64,000 nt of DNA from Mycolicibacterium sp. P1-18 (GCF_008329535.1 NZ_NPKR01000016.1:1-64000); one strand, 5' to 3'. Shown: positions 1 to 11,439, numbered from the stretch's first letter. Notes: generated by a model not told the origin, from the sequence alone. Made by a program: numbers and translations.

Positions 1-127
1 TCAGTTCTTGTCGGCGGGGATCAACTATTACTGCCCGGATCAGCGTCCGGTGGTGGACAGCTTGGCGGGGCAGCCGCAGGTCTCACCGGCGCCGGTCGGG
101 GCACCCCTGCCCGCCGAGCAAGGCTGA
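1..127 (+). CDS. C-terminal fragment of small secreted protein (DUF732-like)
   Basis: The window opens inside a gene. Reading from base 2 gives about 41 codons ending in TGA at 125-127. The visible end contains a YYCP motif preceded by FLSAGIN, which resembles the C-terminus of the short, exported, Cys-containing DUF732 proteins common in mycobacteria; a Pro-rich tail follows. The stop overlaps the ATG of the next gene (TGATG), so the two are probably translated together. The N-terminus and signal peptide lie outside the window, and the family call rests only on the short Cys-Pro region. Confidence 0.55.
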   Translation, partial: QFLSAGINYYCPDQRPVVDSLAGQPQVSPAPVGAPLPAEQG

Positions 128-627
128 TGCGCCGCGTGGCGGCAGCCGTGGCGAGTGCCGCGGCTGCTCTCGTCTGCTCGGGTCACGCCGCCGCGGAACC
201 GGCCGACGCGGCCACCTACGCCATCGGGAAGTGCTTCGCCGCCGGCGACGTGGCCGTGGTCCAGCCGGCCCGGTTCGCCTACAACTGCGACGAGACGGGC
301 GTCATGCAGGACATGACGTGGTCGGCCTGGGGTGCCGACGGAGCCCGCGGCACGGGCGTCGACGACTCCGTCGAATGCCAACCCAACTGTGCGCAGGGCC
401 GCCGGTTGCTCAACCCGATCGTCGTGCACGCCTGGAACCCGACCACGCCGACGACGCCGGGCTGTCCGCCCGGCGTGCGGTACTACTCGGACCTGTCCAT
501 CGCATACCCCAAGGGTGCGCCACCGTGGATCATCCCCGGCATCACCTGGGACACCGGCACCGACTTCGTGACGGTGGACGGCATGCCGGCCGTGCACTAC
601 TCCGGGCTGACGCCGACCTGCTCCTGA
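127..627 (+). CDS. secreted hypothetical protein, Cys-containing
   Basis: A 166-residue protein whose ATG overlaps the stop of the upstream gene. The N-terminus is a typical Sec signal peptide: Arg-Arg, a hydrophobic Ala/Val stretch over residues 4-20, then an AAAEP-like cleavage region. The mature part has about six Cys (for example in the KCF, NCD, ECQPNC and GCPPG contexts), suggesting a small disulphide-stabilised extracytoplasmic domain. No enzyme motif is recognised. The coupled neighbour is also secreted, so they may act together. The gene converges on glgP, with only three bases between the stops. Confidence 0.7.
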   Translation: MRRVAAAVASAAAALVCSGHAAAEPADAATYAIGKCFAAGDVAVVQPARFAYNCDETGVMQDMTWSAWGADGARGTGVDDSVECQPNCAQGRRLLNPIVVHAWNPTTPTTPGCPPGVRYYSDLSIAYPKGAPPWIIPGITWDTGTDFVTVDGMPAVHYSGLTPTCS

Positions 628-630
628 CCG

Positions 631-3120
<2,490 letters not shown>

Positions 3121-3190
3121 CGCGCGATTGTGGCAGCTACGCGTGCACGGCGCACTCGCAGTGCCCGTCGCGCAGGTGAACGCCGGGTGC

Positions 3191-3931
3191 TCATCCCGCG
3201 CCCTTGCCGTTGTCGACGCGGTAGACCGCACCGTGGACCGCGGCGGCGTCGTCGCTGGCGAGGAAGGCGATGGTCTTGGCGACGTCGGCGGTCGCCATGA
3301 AGCCGCGGGGGGAGGCGATGCGCATGATCAGATCCCAATCGGCGTTCTCGGGAGCCTCGAACTCGGTGGCCTGCGCGGTCGGCATGCCGCCGGGGCACAC
3401 CACGTTGACCCGCAGCTTGTCCTTGGTGAACTCGACGGCCAGCGCCTTGGTGAGGCCCACCAGGGCGTGCTTGGCGGCGCAGTACCCCGCGGAGTAGACC
3501 TCGCCCTCGACGCCGGCGATGGAGGAGACGTTGACGATGTTGCCGCCCGCCTCCAGCAGATGCGGCAGGGCGGCACGGCACAGGTAGAACGGGCCGTTGA
3601 CGTTGACGGCCAGATCCCGGTTCCAGTCCTCGTCGGACATCGTGGTCGTGTGGCGCATCTGGTGGAAGCCGGCGACGTTGACCAGGACGTCGAGCCGGCC
3701 GAACGCGGCCACGCAGTCGGCCACCGCCTGCGCGCAGGCATCGGAGGTGGTGACGTCGACCGACGCGTAGCGCCCGCCGGGCACGTCGGCGAACACCTCG
3801 GCCATCTTGTCGGCGTCGCGGGCGATCCCGAACACCGTGGCGCCGCGCTCGGCGAACACCCGCGCCGTCGCGGCGCCCAAACCCGTCGACGCGCCGGTGA
3901 TCAGCGCAACCTTGCCCGTCAGATCAGTCAT
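3191..3931 (-). CDS. short-chain dehydrogenase/reductase (SDR)
   Basis: A classical SDR of 246 residues, predicted to oxidise or reduce a hydroxyl/carbonyl group with NAD(P). The N-terminus has TGASTGLG (nucleotide binding, residues about 13-20), then NVAG, the catalytic Ser in NVSSIAG and the YxxxK pair in YSAGYCAAKHA. A PGGMPT segment follows, as in FabG-like enzymes. The substrate cannot be read from sequence. It lies 70 bases upstream of glgP on the same strand but shows no functional link to it. Expected to be a cytoplasmic homotetramer or dimer. Confidence 0.88.
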   Translation of the reverse strand: MTDLTGKVALITGASTGLGAATARVFAERGATVFGIARDADKMAEVFADVPGGRYASVDVTTSDACAQAVADCVAAFGRLDVLVNVAGFHQMRHTTTMSDEDWNRDLAVNVNGPFYLCRAALPHLLEAGGNIVNVSSIAGVEGEVYSAGYCAAKHALVGLTKALAVEFTKDKLRVNVVCPGGMPTAQATEFEAPENADWDLIMRIASPRGFMATADVAKTIAFLASDDAAAVHGAVYRVDNGKGAG

Positions 3932-4020
3932 GGGTGGACCCTCTCACGCCCCGCTGCCCCGGTCGGTGCGCATCGGGCAAACCGCTGACTTCGGGGCCCC
4001 CGCACTGCGATACTCCCGGA

Positions 4021-4551
4021 ATGACGATCGCCCGGGTGCTCGCCGTCGCCGCCATCATGGTCACCTCGACGCTGGGATTCGCGGGCAACGCCAGCGCGGA
4101 TCAGGTCATGGAGGGCATCTACGGCTACGACCAGGGTGACATCCACGCCGAGTGGACCATCTACCCCAGTTGCGTGCCCACGGTGGGTGACCTGCGGGAC
4201 AACCTCGAACTTCCGGTGGCGTGTCGGCTGCACGTGGCGCCGAACACTCCGAAGGTCAGTGGTGGCGACGCCCGCCTCACCGGTGGGCAGTGGACGTTCT
4301 CCACGACCATCAAGGAGGGCTTCCCCTGCCCGAGCGACGGTGGTTTCGCACCCGTGCAGGAGATCTACAAGTTCGACGACCTGACGATGACCGGCACGCG
4401 GTCGGTGTCCAACAGCGCGGCGTGCAACGGCCAGGTCGGCCCCAAGATCGTCGTCTCGCCGTTCAACCTGACCTTCTCCCGGCCACTGCCCATTCCCGTC
4501 GACCGGTATCCGCTGTATTGCGACCCGGGCGGCCTCAAGCGGTGCCGCTGA
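4021..4551 (+). CDS. secreted hypothetical protein
   Basis: A 176-residue exported protein. The ATG at 4021 starts a clear signal peptide (MTIARVLAVAAIMVTSTLGF) ending in NASAD, an AxA-type cleavage site. In-frame codons upstream of 4021 lack signal-peptide character, so this start is preferred. The mature domain has five to six Cys and a beta-rich look, similar to small mycobacterial exported proteins of unknown function. The stop lies one base before the ATG of the next gene, so the two may be co-transcribed although their products probably sit in different compartments. Confidence 0.72.
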   Translation: MTIARVLAVAAIMVTSTLGFAGNASADQVMEGIYGYDQGDIHAEWTIYPSCVPTVGDLRDNLELPVACRLHVAPNTPKVSGGDARLTGGQWTFSTTIKEGFPCPSDGGFAPVQEIYKFDDLTMTGTRSVSNSAACNGQVGPKIVVSPFNLTFSRPLPIPVDRYPLYCDPGGLKRCR

Positions 4552-4552
4552 C

Positions 4553-5626
4553 ATGAGCAAGCGAATCGTGGTGTGGGGCACCGGTTTCGTCGGCCGGATG
4601 GTGATCGCCGAGATCGTCAAGCATCCGTCGTTCGACCTCGTCGGCGTCGGCGTCAGCAACCCCGAGAAGGTCGGTCGCGACGTCGGCGAGATCTGCGGGC
4701 TCGGCACCTCGGTCGGCATCACGGCCACCGACGACGTCGACGCGCTGATCGCGCTGAAGCCGGACGCCGTGGTGCACTACGGTCCGACGGCCGCGCACGC
4801 CGACGACAACATCGCGCTGATCACGCGGTTCCTCGGGGCCGGGATCGACGTGTGTTCGACGTCGATGACGCCGTGGGTGTGGCCCAAGATGCACCTCAAC
4901 CCGCCCAATTGGATCCAACCGGTCACCGACGCCTGCGACGAAGGCGGGTCGTCGTGCTTCACCACGGGCATCGACCCCGGCTTCGCCAACGACCTCTTCC
5001 CGATGACGCTGATGGGGTTGTGCTCGGAGATCCGCACGGTCCGCGCGTCGGAGTTGCTCGACTACACCAACTACGAAGGCGACTACGAGTTCGAGATGGG
5101 CATCGGACGCCCACCCGAGCACCGGCCGCTGCTCGAGACGCCGGACATCCTCGTCTTCGCCTGGGGCGCAACAGTTCCGATGATCGCCCACGCCGCAGGA
5201 ATCGAGCTCGACGAGATCACCACCACGTGGGACAAGTGGGTCACGCCCGACGAACGCAAGACCGTCAAGGGCGTCATCGCGCCGGGCAACGTGGCCGCGG
5301 TCCGCTTCACCATCAACGGCGTGTACCGGGGCGAGACGCGCATCCAGCTCGAGCACGTCAACCGCATCGGCGCCGACGCCGCGCCGGACTGGCCGTCGGG
5401 CAGCGAGAACGACGTCTACCGCGTCGACGTCGAGGGCACCCCGAGCATCTTCCAGGAGACCGCGTTCCGGTTCACCGACGGATCCGGACGCGACGCCGCG
5501 GCCGCGGGCTGCCTCGCCACGGGCCTGCGCGCGCTCAACGCGGTGCCGGCCGTCAACGACCTCCCGCCGGGCTGGGTGACCCCACTCGATTTACCGCTGA
5601 TTGCTGGACAGGGCACAATTCGTTGA
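4553..5626 (+). CDS. DapB-like NAD(P)-binding dehydrogenase
   Basis: A 357-residue protein of the dihydrodipicolinate-reductase-N / 2,4-diaminopentanoate dehydrogenase-like group abundant in mycobacteria. It begins with a Rossmann motif GTGFVGR at residues 9-15. The middle contains a GIDPGFANDLFPMTLMG segment typical of the group. The real substrate is unknown; annotations such as amine dehydrogenase for relatives are weak. It starts one base after the secreted gene's TGA and ends just before the GTG of the Hsp70-like gene, so 4021-7346 could be one transcript. Confidence 0.75.
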   Translation: MSKRIVVWGTGFVGRMVIAEIVKHPSFDLVGVGVSNPEKVGRDVGEICGLGTSVGITATDDVDALIALKPDAVVHYGPTAAHADDNIALITRFLGAGIDVCSTSMTPWVWPKMHLNPPNWIQPVTDACDEGGSSCFTTGIDPGFANDLFPMTLMGLCSEIRTVRASELLDYTNYEGDYEFEMGIGRPPEHRPLLETPDILVFAWGATVPMIAHAAGIELDEITTTWDKWVTPDERKTVKGVIAPGNVAAVRFTINGVYRGETRIQLEHVNRIGADAAPDWPSGSENDVYRVDVEGTPSIFQETAFRFTDGSGRDAAAAGCLATGLRALNAVPAVNDLPPGWVTPLDLPLIAGQGTIR

Positions 5627-5627
5627 C

Positions 5628-7346
5628 GTGGCAGACGGTATAGGACTCTCGGTCGGTGCCACCGCTTTGCGGGCGGTGGCGTTGGGCCGGTCTGCGGTGA
5701 CCCGGTCGCCGGTGCTGACGCGGTACCCGCACCGGACCTCGGAGGTCGGCGTACCCAGCGAGAATCCCAACCTCACCGAGCGCGGACTGATCGTCACCGA
5801 CTTCGTCGACCGCGTCGGCGACCCGGTTCCCATCGTGGCGGCCGACGGCTCCTCCCACCGCGCCGAGGCCCTGCTCGCCGAGGCGCTGAGGGCGCTGTTG
5901 GCCGCGCTGACGGGCGGTCGACCGCCCACCGACCCGGTCGCCGTCACCCACCCGGCACACTGGGGACCCGCCGCCGTCGACGCACTGCGCCGCGAACTCG
6001 ACGGCATGACGCTCGGCTCGGACGCCGTCGCCGCGCTCGTCGCCCTTCAGGACGACCCCGGCGTGCCCAGCCGGGGCGTGATCGCCCTGTGCGACGTCGG
6101 TGGCACCGGCGCGAGCATAACGCTGGCCGACGCCGCCAACGGGTTCGCGCCGATCGGTCCCACGGTTCGGCACACCGACTTCTCCGGCGACCTCGTCGAC
6201 CAGGCGCTGCTGAGCCGGGTCGTCGGCGACCTTGCGGCCTCGGGGTCGGTCGACCTGTCGTCGACGTCGGCGATCGGGAACCTGAACAGGCTGCGCGGCC
6301 AGTGCCGGGCGGCCAAGGAGCGCCTGTCCACCTCGGCGAGCGCGTCGGTCGCGGTCGACCTGGCGGGTCGGCAGTCCGAGGTCAGGATCACCCGCGCCGA
6401 ACTGGACGAGGCGATCCGCGAACCGCTCGGCGGGCTGCTGGACGTCATCCAGGACACGTTGCAGCGCAGCGGGATTCGACCGGGTGACCTGGCCGCGGTC
6501 GCCACCGTCGGCGGTGGTGCGCTCATCCCGGTGCTCGTCACCTCACTGTCGGAACGCCTGCGGGTACCCGTCGTCACCTCGGCCCGGCCCGAGCTGGCCG
6601 CCGCCATCGGCGGTGGGCTCTCGGCGGCACGCGGTCTGGTGCCCGACGGTGCCACGGCGATGGCGCCCGCCGCCGTCGCCCCGATCGCCCCGCTGCCACC
6701 CGTCGACCAGGCCGCCCCCGCGTCGTCGACGTTCCGCGCCCTGGCGTGGTCGGATGCCGACGACGTTCCCGAACCCGACCCGGTGACCGAGGAACCCGAC
6801 GGCGGATATCTCGACCCGCGGCCGCCGATCGCGTTCGTCGACGACGAGGACGACGCCCGCGCGGCCGCCGCCCTGCCCTGGTACCGCACGCCCACCGGGA
6901 TCATCGGCGTCGCGGTCGCCGCGGCGCTGCTGGCCATCGGCATCGTCCTCTACCTGCTGTTCAGCGGTGAGGACTCGCCGCCGGCCACCCCGCCGACCAC
7001 GACCCAGGCCCCGCCGCCGTCCTCCGAGGTGGCCCCGCCGTCCACGGAGGCGCCGGCGGAGGTGCCGTCGGAACCCGACCGGACCGTGATCGAGCAGGCA
7101 CCCCCGCCGCCACCGGTGACGGTGACCCAGGAGGCGCCGCCCCCGTCCGAGACGCCGCCGCCACCTCCGCCGACGACCACCGAGGCGCCACCACCGCCCA
7201 CCACGACCGAGCCACCGCCGCCGACGACCACCCAGCCACCGCAGACGTCGTCGACCACGCAGGCGCCGGTGGTCCCGACGCTGCCGTACCAGACCATCCC
7301 CGGTCTGCCCTTCGTTCCGTCACCGTTCCAACCGCAGCAGCCCTAG
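5628..7346 (+). CDS. Hsp70-like actin-fold membrane protein with Pro/Thr tail
   Basis: The 572-residue protein has three parts. Residues 1 to about 330 look like an Hsp70/actin-fold nucleotide-binding domain, with GLSVGATALRAVALG at the start, CDVGGTGASI (phosphate loop 2) and VATVGGGALIPVL near residue 300. A linker follows, then one transmembrane helix at about 424-447, then a roughly 125-residue tail almost entirely of Pro, Thr, Ala and Glu. I chose the GTG at 5628 because it gives the family-like VADGIGLSVG start; a TTG at 5601 would overlap the previous gene. No Hsp70 substrate-binding domain is present, so a chaperone role is doubtful. A tail crossing the wall is an inference. Confidence 0.75.
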   Translation: MADGIGLSVGATALRAVALGRSAVTRSPVLTRYPHRTSEVGVPSENPNLTERGLIVTDFVDRVGDPVPIVAADGSSHRAEALLAEALRALLAALTGGRPPTDPVAVTHPAHWGPAAVDALRRELDGMTLGSDAVAALVALQDDPGVPSRGVIALCDVGGTGASITLADAANGFAPIGPTVRHTDFSGDLVDQALLSRVVGDLAASGSVDLSSTSAIGNLNRLRGQCRAAKERLSTSASASVAVDLAGRQSEVRITRAELDEAIREPLGGLLDVIQDTLQRSGIRPGDLAAVATVGGGALIPVLVTSLSERLRVPVVTSARPELAAAIGGGLSAARGLVPDGATAMAPAAVAPIAPLPPVDQAAPASSTFRALAWSDADDVPEPDPVTEEPDGGYLDPRPPIAFVDDEDDARAAAALPWYRTPTGIIGVAVAAALLAIGIVLYLLFSGEDSPPATPPTTTQAPPPSSEVAPPSTEAPAEVPSEPDRTVIEQAPPPPPVTVTQEAPPPSETPPPPPPTTTEAPPPPTTTEPPPPTTTQPPQTSSTTQAPVVPTLPYQTIPGLPFVPSPFQPQQP

Positions 7347-7356
7347 GCTCGGGGGC

Positions 7357-9096
7357 ATGACCGACGGCTTGCTCTTCAACCCCCACACCTACGACCCGGG
7401 CGAGTTCGACGCCGAGACGCGCCGCCTGCTGCGCGCCACGATCGACTTCTTCGAGGGCCAGGGCAAGAAGCGCATCCTCGACGACGACCTCCGGGCGCAG
7501 TGGCCCGCCGACTTCGTCGAGTTCGTCAAGCGGGAGAAGCTGTTCGCGACGTTCCTCACGCCGTCGGAGTTCGCCGACGGAAACCCCGACAAGCGGTGGG
7601 ACGGGGCCCGCAACGCCGCGCTCGCCGAAATCCTCGGCTTCTACGGACTGACCTACTGGTACACCGAACAGGTCACCATCCTGGGCCTGGGGCCGGTATG
7701 GCAGAGCGAGAACAAGGACGCCAAGCTGCGCGCCGCCGACGACCTCGAGGCGGGCGAGGTGATGGCGTTCGGACTCTCCGAACGCGAGCACGGCGCCGAC
7801 GTCTACAGCACCGACATGGTCCTGACCCCCGCGAGCGAGGAGGACGTCGCCAACGGCATCCTCTACCGGGCGTCGGGGGAGAAGTACTACATCGGCAACG
7901 GCAACGTCGCGAGCCTGGTGTCGGTGTTCGGCCGGCGCGGCGACGTCGAGGGCCAGGACGGGTACGTGTTCTTCGCCGCCGACAGCCGCCACGAGGACTA
8001 TCACCTGATCGACAACGTCGTGCACATGCAGATCTACGTCAGCACGTTCCGCCTGGAGAACTATCCGGTGCGCGCGGAGGACGTCCTGCACACCGGGGTC
8101 GAGGCGTTCAGTGCCGCGCTCAACACCGTCAACGTCGGCAAGTTCAACCTGTGCTCGTCGTCGATCGGGATGTGCGAGCACGCGTTCTACGAGGCGATCA
8201 CCCACGCGCAGAACAGGATTCTGTACGGCAACCCCGTCACCGACTTCGGCCACGTGCGGGCCAACTTCGTCGACGCCTACTCGCGGATGATCGCCATGAA
8301 GGCCTTCAGCCGGCGGGCGGTCGACTACTTCCGCAGCGCCAGCCTGGAGGATCGGCGCTACCTGCTGTTCAACCCGATGACCAAGGCGAAGGTGACCATG
8401 GAGGGCGAGACGGTCGTGCGGGCACTGCACGACGTCGTCGCCGCCAAGGGGTACGAGAAGAACACCATGTTCCGGGAGGTCGCCCAGCTCATCGGGTGCC
8501 TGCCGCGGTTGGAGGGCACCGTGCACGTCAACGTGGGCCTGGTGCTGAAGTTCATGCCGAACTACATGCTCAATCCCCGTGCCTATCCGGAGATTCCGAC
8601 GCGCAACGACGCGGCCGACGACACGTTCTTCTGGAACCAGGGCCCGACCCGCGGCGCGGGTGCCATCCAATTCGCGGACTGGACCCCGGTGTACGAGCAG
8701 CACCGGCACGTCCCCAACGTCGGCGTGTTCTACGAGCAGGCCCAGGCGTTCCGGGACATGCTGCTCACCGCCGCACCCGACGCCGCGCAGGCCAAGGACC
8801 TCGACTTCATGCTCAACGTCGGACACCTGTTCTCGCTGATCGTCTACGGTCAGCTGATCCTCGAGCAGGCGGCGCTCACCGGCCTCGACGACGACGTGGT
8901 CGACCAGATCTTCGGCTTCCAGGTCGACGACTTCAACTCCTACGCCATTGCGCTGCAAGGCAAGCCGACGTCCACCCCGGCGCAGCAGCAGTGGGCGCTG
9001 GGGGCCGTCCGCAAACCGGTGCCCGACGCGGCGCGGTTCGACCGGGTGTGGGAGCGGGTCAAGGCCTACGACGGCGCGTACGAAATGACGCCCTGA
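7357..9096 (+). CDS. acyl-CoA dehydrogenase family protein
   Basis: A 579-residue flavoprotein of the acyl-CoA dehydrogenase superfamily, expected to desaturate an acyl-CoA with FAD. Visible features are the helical N-terminal domain, the FAD/substrate loop GLSEREHGADVYSTDM near residue 140, and the C-terminal helical region with REVAQLIGCLPRLEGT. It is longer than a typical 380-400-residue enzyme and resembles the long mycobacterial FadE forms. Its ATG follows the Hsp70-like stop by ten bases. The stop at 9096 faces the methyltransferase stop at 9100. Chain-length specificity cannot be assigned. Confidence 0.85.
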   Translation: MTDGLLFNPHTYDPGEFDAETRRLLRATIDFFEGQGKKRILDDDLRAQWPADFVEFVKREKLFATFLTPSEFADGNPDKRWDGARNAALAEILGFYGLTYWYTEQVTILGLGPVWQSENKDAKLRAADDLEAGEVMAFGLSEREHGADVYSTDMVLTPASEEDVANGILYRASGEKYYIGNGNVASLVSVFGRRGDVEGQDGYVFFAADSRHEDYHLIDNVVHMQIYVSTFRLENYPVRAEDVLHTGVEAFSAALNTVNVGKFNLCSSSIGMCEHAFYEAITHAQNRILYGNPVTDFGHVRANFVDAYSRMIAMKAFSRRAVDYFRSASLEDRRYLLFNPMTKAKVTMEGETVVRALHDVVAAKGYEKNTMFREVAQLIGCLPRLEGTVHVNVGLVLKFMPNYMLNPRAYPEIPTRNDAADDTFFWNQGPTRGAGAIQFADWTPVYEQHRHVPNVGVFYEQAQAFRDMLLTAAPDAAQAKDLDFMLNVGHLFSLIVYGQLILEQAALTGLDDDVVDQIFGFQVDDFNSYAIALQGKPTSTPAQQQWALGAVRKPVPDAARFDRVWERVKAYDGAYEMTP

Positions 9097-9099
9097 CGG

Positions 9100-10179
9100 T
9101 CAGGGATGCGGGCGCCGCTGCTTCTCGATGACGACGGCCGCCAACGGGATGCGCACCTCGGCGGGAGCGGCGGCCAGGCGTTGGGCCACGCCGGTGGAGA
9201 GTTGGCCGACGAAGCCGGAGCGGCGGTCGGCGGGCAGCGTGGCGGCCAGGGTGGGGAACGCCGTCCCACGCAGGAACGCGGCCCACTTGGCGCCGAATTC
9301 GTTGGCCTTCTTGTCCGTTCGATACTGCGCCCAGAACCGGTCGTCGCCGTGGAACACCTCGAGGTGCTGAACCGAGAGCTTCTCGAAGGTGCCCGACGGG
9401 GCGAAGGGCGACAGGAAGTCGCGGGCGCGGCGGCCGGCGATCGGAATCGACATCGCCGTCGACTCGTCGTCGGTCAGCACCCGTCGTTCGACCAGTTCGG
9501 CGAGCGTCTCGGCAATGGCGTCGAGCAACGGCCGGTAGCCGAAGTCGCCGTCCTCGTCGATCGCCATGGTCATCACCACGAGCCGCCCGCCAGGGCTGAG
9601 CTCGCGCCCACGGAACGCGACGAACTCGTGCCAGTCGCGCGCGGCCTGACGCTCGTAGGCGGCGCGCACCTCGCCGTCACGACTGTGCGCCACCAGCAGG
9701 TGGTCGGGAATCGGCGTCGGAGTGCGTGACAACCACTGCGTCGACCACGCCGACCAGGCCAGGTTCACGCTGTTGGAGGGCACGATCTGGCCGTAGAACG
9801 ACCGACCGACTGCCGAGGCGAAGGACGCCTTGTCCTTCTTGAGGTACGTGTCGGGGTCGTCGCTCAGGGTGCGGAACAGCTCGCTGAAGTCGTTGTCCGG
9901 CACGTCGGTGTGGGTCACCAGGATGGAGTGTTCGGGCCGGGTGCGCTTGCGCAGCACCGCGATGGCCGCGCCGACGGGAACCAGCGAATTGTGCCCGGTC
10001 GCGGCGCCGTAGTCGGCGATCACGATGGGCCGCGGCGACTGGGGGAGCGGCACCGCCTCGGCGGCCTCGGCGAAAAGCGCTGTCGCCCGGCGTAATCCAG
10101 CCGCCTGCAGACGCGACGCAGCGGTGTAGGAGGCGCTGTTCATCGGCTCCGGACGCACCACCGCGCTGGATTCGGGCAT
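9100..10179 (-). CDS. SABATH-like SAM-dependent carboxyl methyltransferase
   Basis: A 359-residue protein resembling the salicylate/benzoate carboxyl methyltransferase (SABATH, Methyltransf_7) family, best known from plants. Such enzymes make methyl esters of small acids with S-adenosylmethionine. Seen here are the N-terminal MNSASYTAASRLQAAG segment, the SAM loop IADYGAATGHNSL, an SNSVNLAWSAWSTQWL segment matching the SABATH Ser-Ser-Leu-His-Trp-Leu position, and GGRLVVMTMA. The start at ATG 10179 is chosen; the ATG 39 bases further in is also possible. The substrate is unknown. It is divergent from the SHOCT protein at 10229 and convergent with the acyl-CoA dehydrogenase. Confidence 0.72.
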   Translation of the reverse strand: MPESSAVVRPEPMNSASYTAASRLQAAGLRRATALFAEAAEAVPLPQSPRPIVIADYGAATGHNSLVPVGAAIAVLRKRTRPEHSILVTHTDVPDNDFSELFRTLSDDPDTYLKKDKASFASAVGRSFYGQIVPSNSVNLAWSAWSTQWLSRTPTPIPDHLLVAHSRDGEVRAAYERQAARDWHEFVAFRGRELSPGGRLVVMTMAIDEDGDFGYRPLLDAIAETLAELVERRVLTDDESTAMSIPIAGRRARDFLSPFAPSGTFEKLSVQHLEVFHGDDRFWAQYRTDKKANEFGAKWAAFLRGTAFPTLAATLPADRRSGFVGQLSTGVAQRLAAAPAEVRIPLAAVVIEKQRRPHP

Positions 10180-10228
10180 ACCGTGAACGGTAACCCCTCC
10201 GCGGCTTCGACGTGGAAGACTGCGAGCC

Positions 10229-10957
10229 ATGAAGAGCTCGACCGGGCCACGGATCCTGACCGTCGTCGCCGCGGTGACGATGGTCGTCGCCGGGCTCGGG
10301 TTCGTCGCCACGCTGATGCTCAACGCCTTCGTCTTCGACGAATACGACGCCTACGGCGAGGTTCCCATCCCGGGGTCCAGCCGCCTGGAGTTGCCGGCGG
10401 GCGACGTCACGGTCACCTTCCACACCGTGCTCGTCGGCGGCAGCGGCAACGGGCTGCCCGTTCCGCCGCTGAAGTACCGGATGACGGGGCCGGACGGCGT
10501 CGACGTGCAACTCGCGGAGGACTACGGCGGGACGACGACGGTCAACAACGACGCGCGGGTTCGCGTCGGGTACCTGCACCTGTCGACCGCAGGCACCTAC
10601 GACGTCGAGTTGGACGGCAACGTCAGCGCCTACCTCAACCCCTCGCTGGCCTTCGGACACGGCAGCAGCTACGGCCATCTGCCGTGGATCCTCGCGGCGG
10701 TCTTCGGCTTCGCCGTCGTCGACCTGATCGTGGCGCGGATCTGGGCGGCCAGGGTGCGGCGCAGCGACTCCGGCGCGCCGCCATGGTCGGCGGACGACTC
10801 CGCGCCGCCATCGATCCGGGCCGTCCCGAGCCCCGCGTCCTCCGAGGACGCCCTTCGGGTGCAGACCCTGGAATCGCTTGCGCGTCTGCGGGACTCGGGT
10901 GCCCTGACGCAGGACGAGTACGACGCGGAGAAGAAGCGGGTGCTCGAAGGTCGCTAG
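10229..10957 (+). CDS. two-TM membrane protein with C-terminal SHOCT domain
   Basis: A 242-residue protein with one membrane helix near residues 9-32, an extracytoplasmic beta-rich segment to about 150, and a second helix near 151-170. A cytoplasmic linker leads to a C-terminal SHOCT motif (LESLARLRDSGALTQDEYDAEKKRVLE), a short helical module often found at the end of bacterial membrane and nucleic-acid proteins and thought to mediate oligomerisation. Function is unknown. Its TAG overlaps the TAG of the convergent MarR gene in a shared CTAG, leaving no room for a terminator. Confidence 0.75.
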   Translation: MKSSTGPRILTVVAAVTMVVAGLGFVATLMLNAFVFDEYDAYGEVPIPGSSRLELPAGDVTVTFHTVLVGGSGNGLPVPPLKYRMTGPDGVDVQLAEDYGGTTTVNNDARVRVGYLHLSTAGTYDVELDGNVSAYLNPSLAFGHGSSYGHLPWILAAVFGFAVVDLIVARIWAARVRRSDSGAPPWSADDSAPPSIRAVPSPASSEDALRVQTLESLARLRDSGALTQDEYDAEKKRVLEGR

Positions 10958-11412
10958 CGGTCGGTGGCGGCGAGGATCGACCGCAACTTCGACAGGGCGG
11001 GCACCGCGGCCGCCACGGCCCGGCGTTCATCGGCGGTCAACTCGTTCATCGCGGCGGTCAGAATCGCCTCGCTGGCGGCGTCGTAGCGGCGGAGCAACTC
11101 CAACGCCGCGGCGGTGGCGGTGACGTGCACGCGTCGCGCGTCGTCGGCGTCGCGGGTCAGCTCCACCAGGTTCGCCCGCTGCATCGTCTTCATCAGGTTG
11201 CTGACGGTCGGCCGGGCGAGCCTGAGCTGGTCGGCGATCGCCGGCGGCCCCATCCCCGGCGTGTCGGCGACGGTACGCAGCACTTCGATGTGGGCCTCCG
11301 GAAGGTCGGGGAGGTCCTCGGCGAGCCGGGTGGCGCGCAGCACGGCGCGGCGCAGGGGGCCAAGCGTGCGCGATAGTGCCGCGGCCACGCCAGGTTTCAC
11401 GGAGGTGGGCAA
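10954..11412 (-). CDS. MarR-family regulator, probable repressor of padC
   Basis: A 152-residue winged-helix regulator. The DNA-binding part is clear: PPAIADQLRLARPTVSNLMKTMQRANLV, followed by the wing RDADDARRVHVTAT. I set the start at the TTG ending at 11412, which has AGGAA five bases upstream; a GTG at 11400 is an alternative. It is divergent from the phenolic acid decarboxylase gene, with a perfect 7-bp-arm palindrome between them. By analogy with MarR and PadR systems, a phenolic acid would release the protein from this site, inducing padC and the regulator itself. The ligand is inferred from the neighbour only. Confidence 0.85.
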   Translation of the reverse strand: MPTSVKPGVAAALSRTLGPLRRAVLRATRLAEDLPDLPEAHIEVLRTVADTPGMGPPAIADQLRLARPTVSNLMKTMQRANLVELTRDADDARRVHVTATAAALELLRRYDAASEAILTAAMNELTADERRAVAAAVPALSKLRSILAATDR

Positions 11413-11422
11413 ATGGGTTCCT

Positions 11423-11439
11423 AACAAACCTAGTTTGTT
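11423..11439. promoter_or_regulatory. palindromic operator between marR-like gene and padC
   Basis: AACAAAC and GTTTGTT form a perfect inverted repeat separated by CTA. This size and spacing suit a MarR dimer. It sits in the 40-base divergent intergenic region, just upstream of a TAAACT -10-like box (11441-11446) for padC, and overlaps a TAGGTT -10-like box on the reverse strand for the regulator. A bound protein would therefore block both promoters. The palindrome is seen directly; its role is inferred. Confidence 0.7.

Noticed and set aside
6961..8958. 665-codon minus-strand frame opposite the acyl-CoA dehydrogenase
   Set aside because: Composition is Val/Asp/Gly/His-rich without any family motif; the plus-strand enzyme is clearly coding.
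10954..10957. CTAG shared by two opposing stop codons (also at 12734-12737)
   Set aside because: TAG is its own partner on the opposite strand within CTAG, so such overlaps arise by chance in compact genomes.
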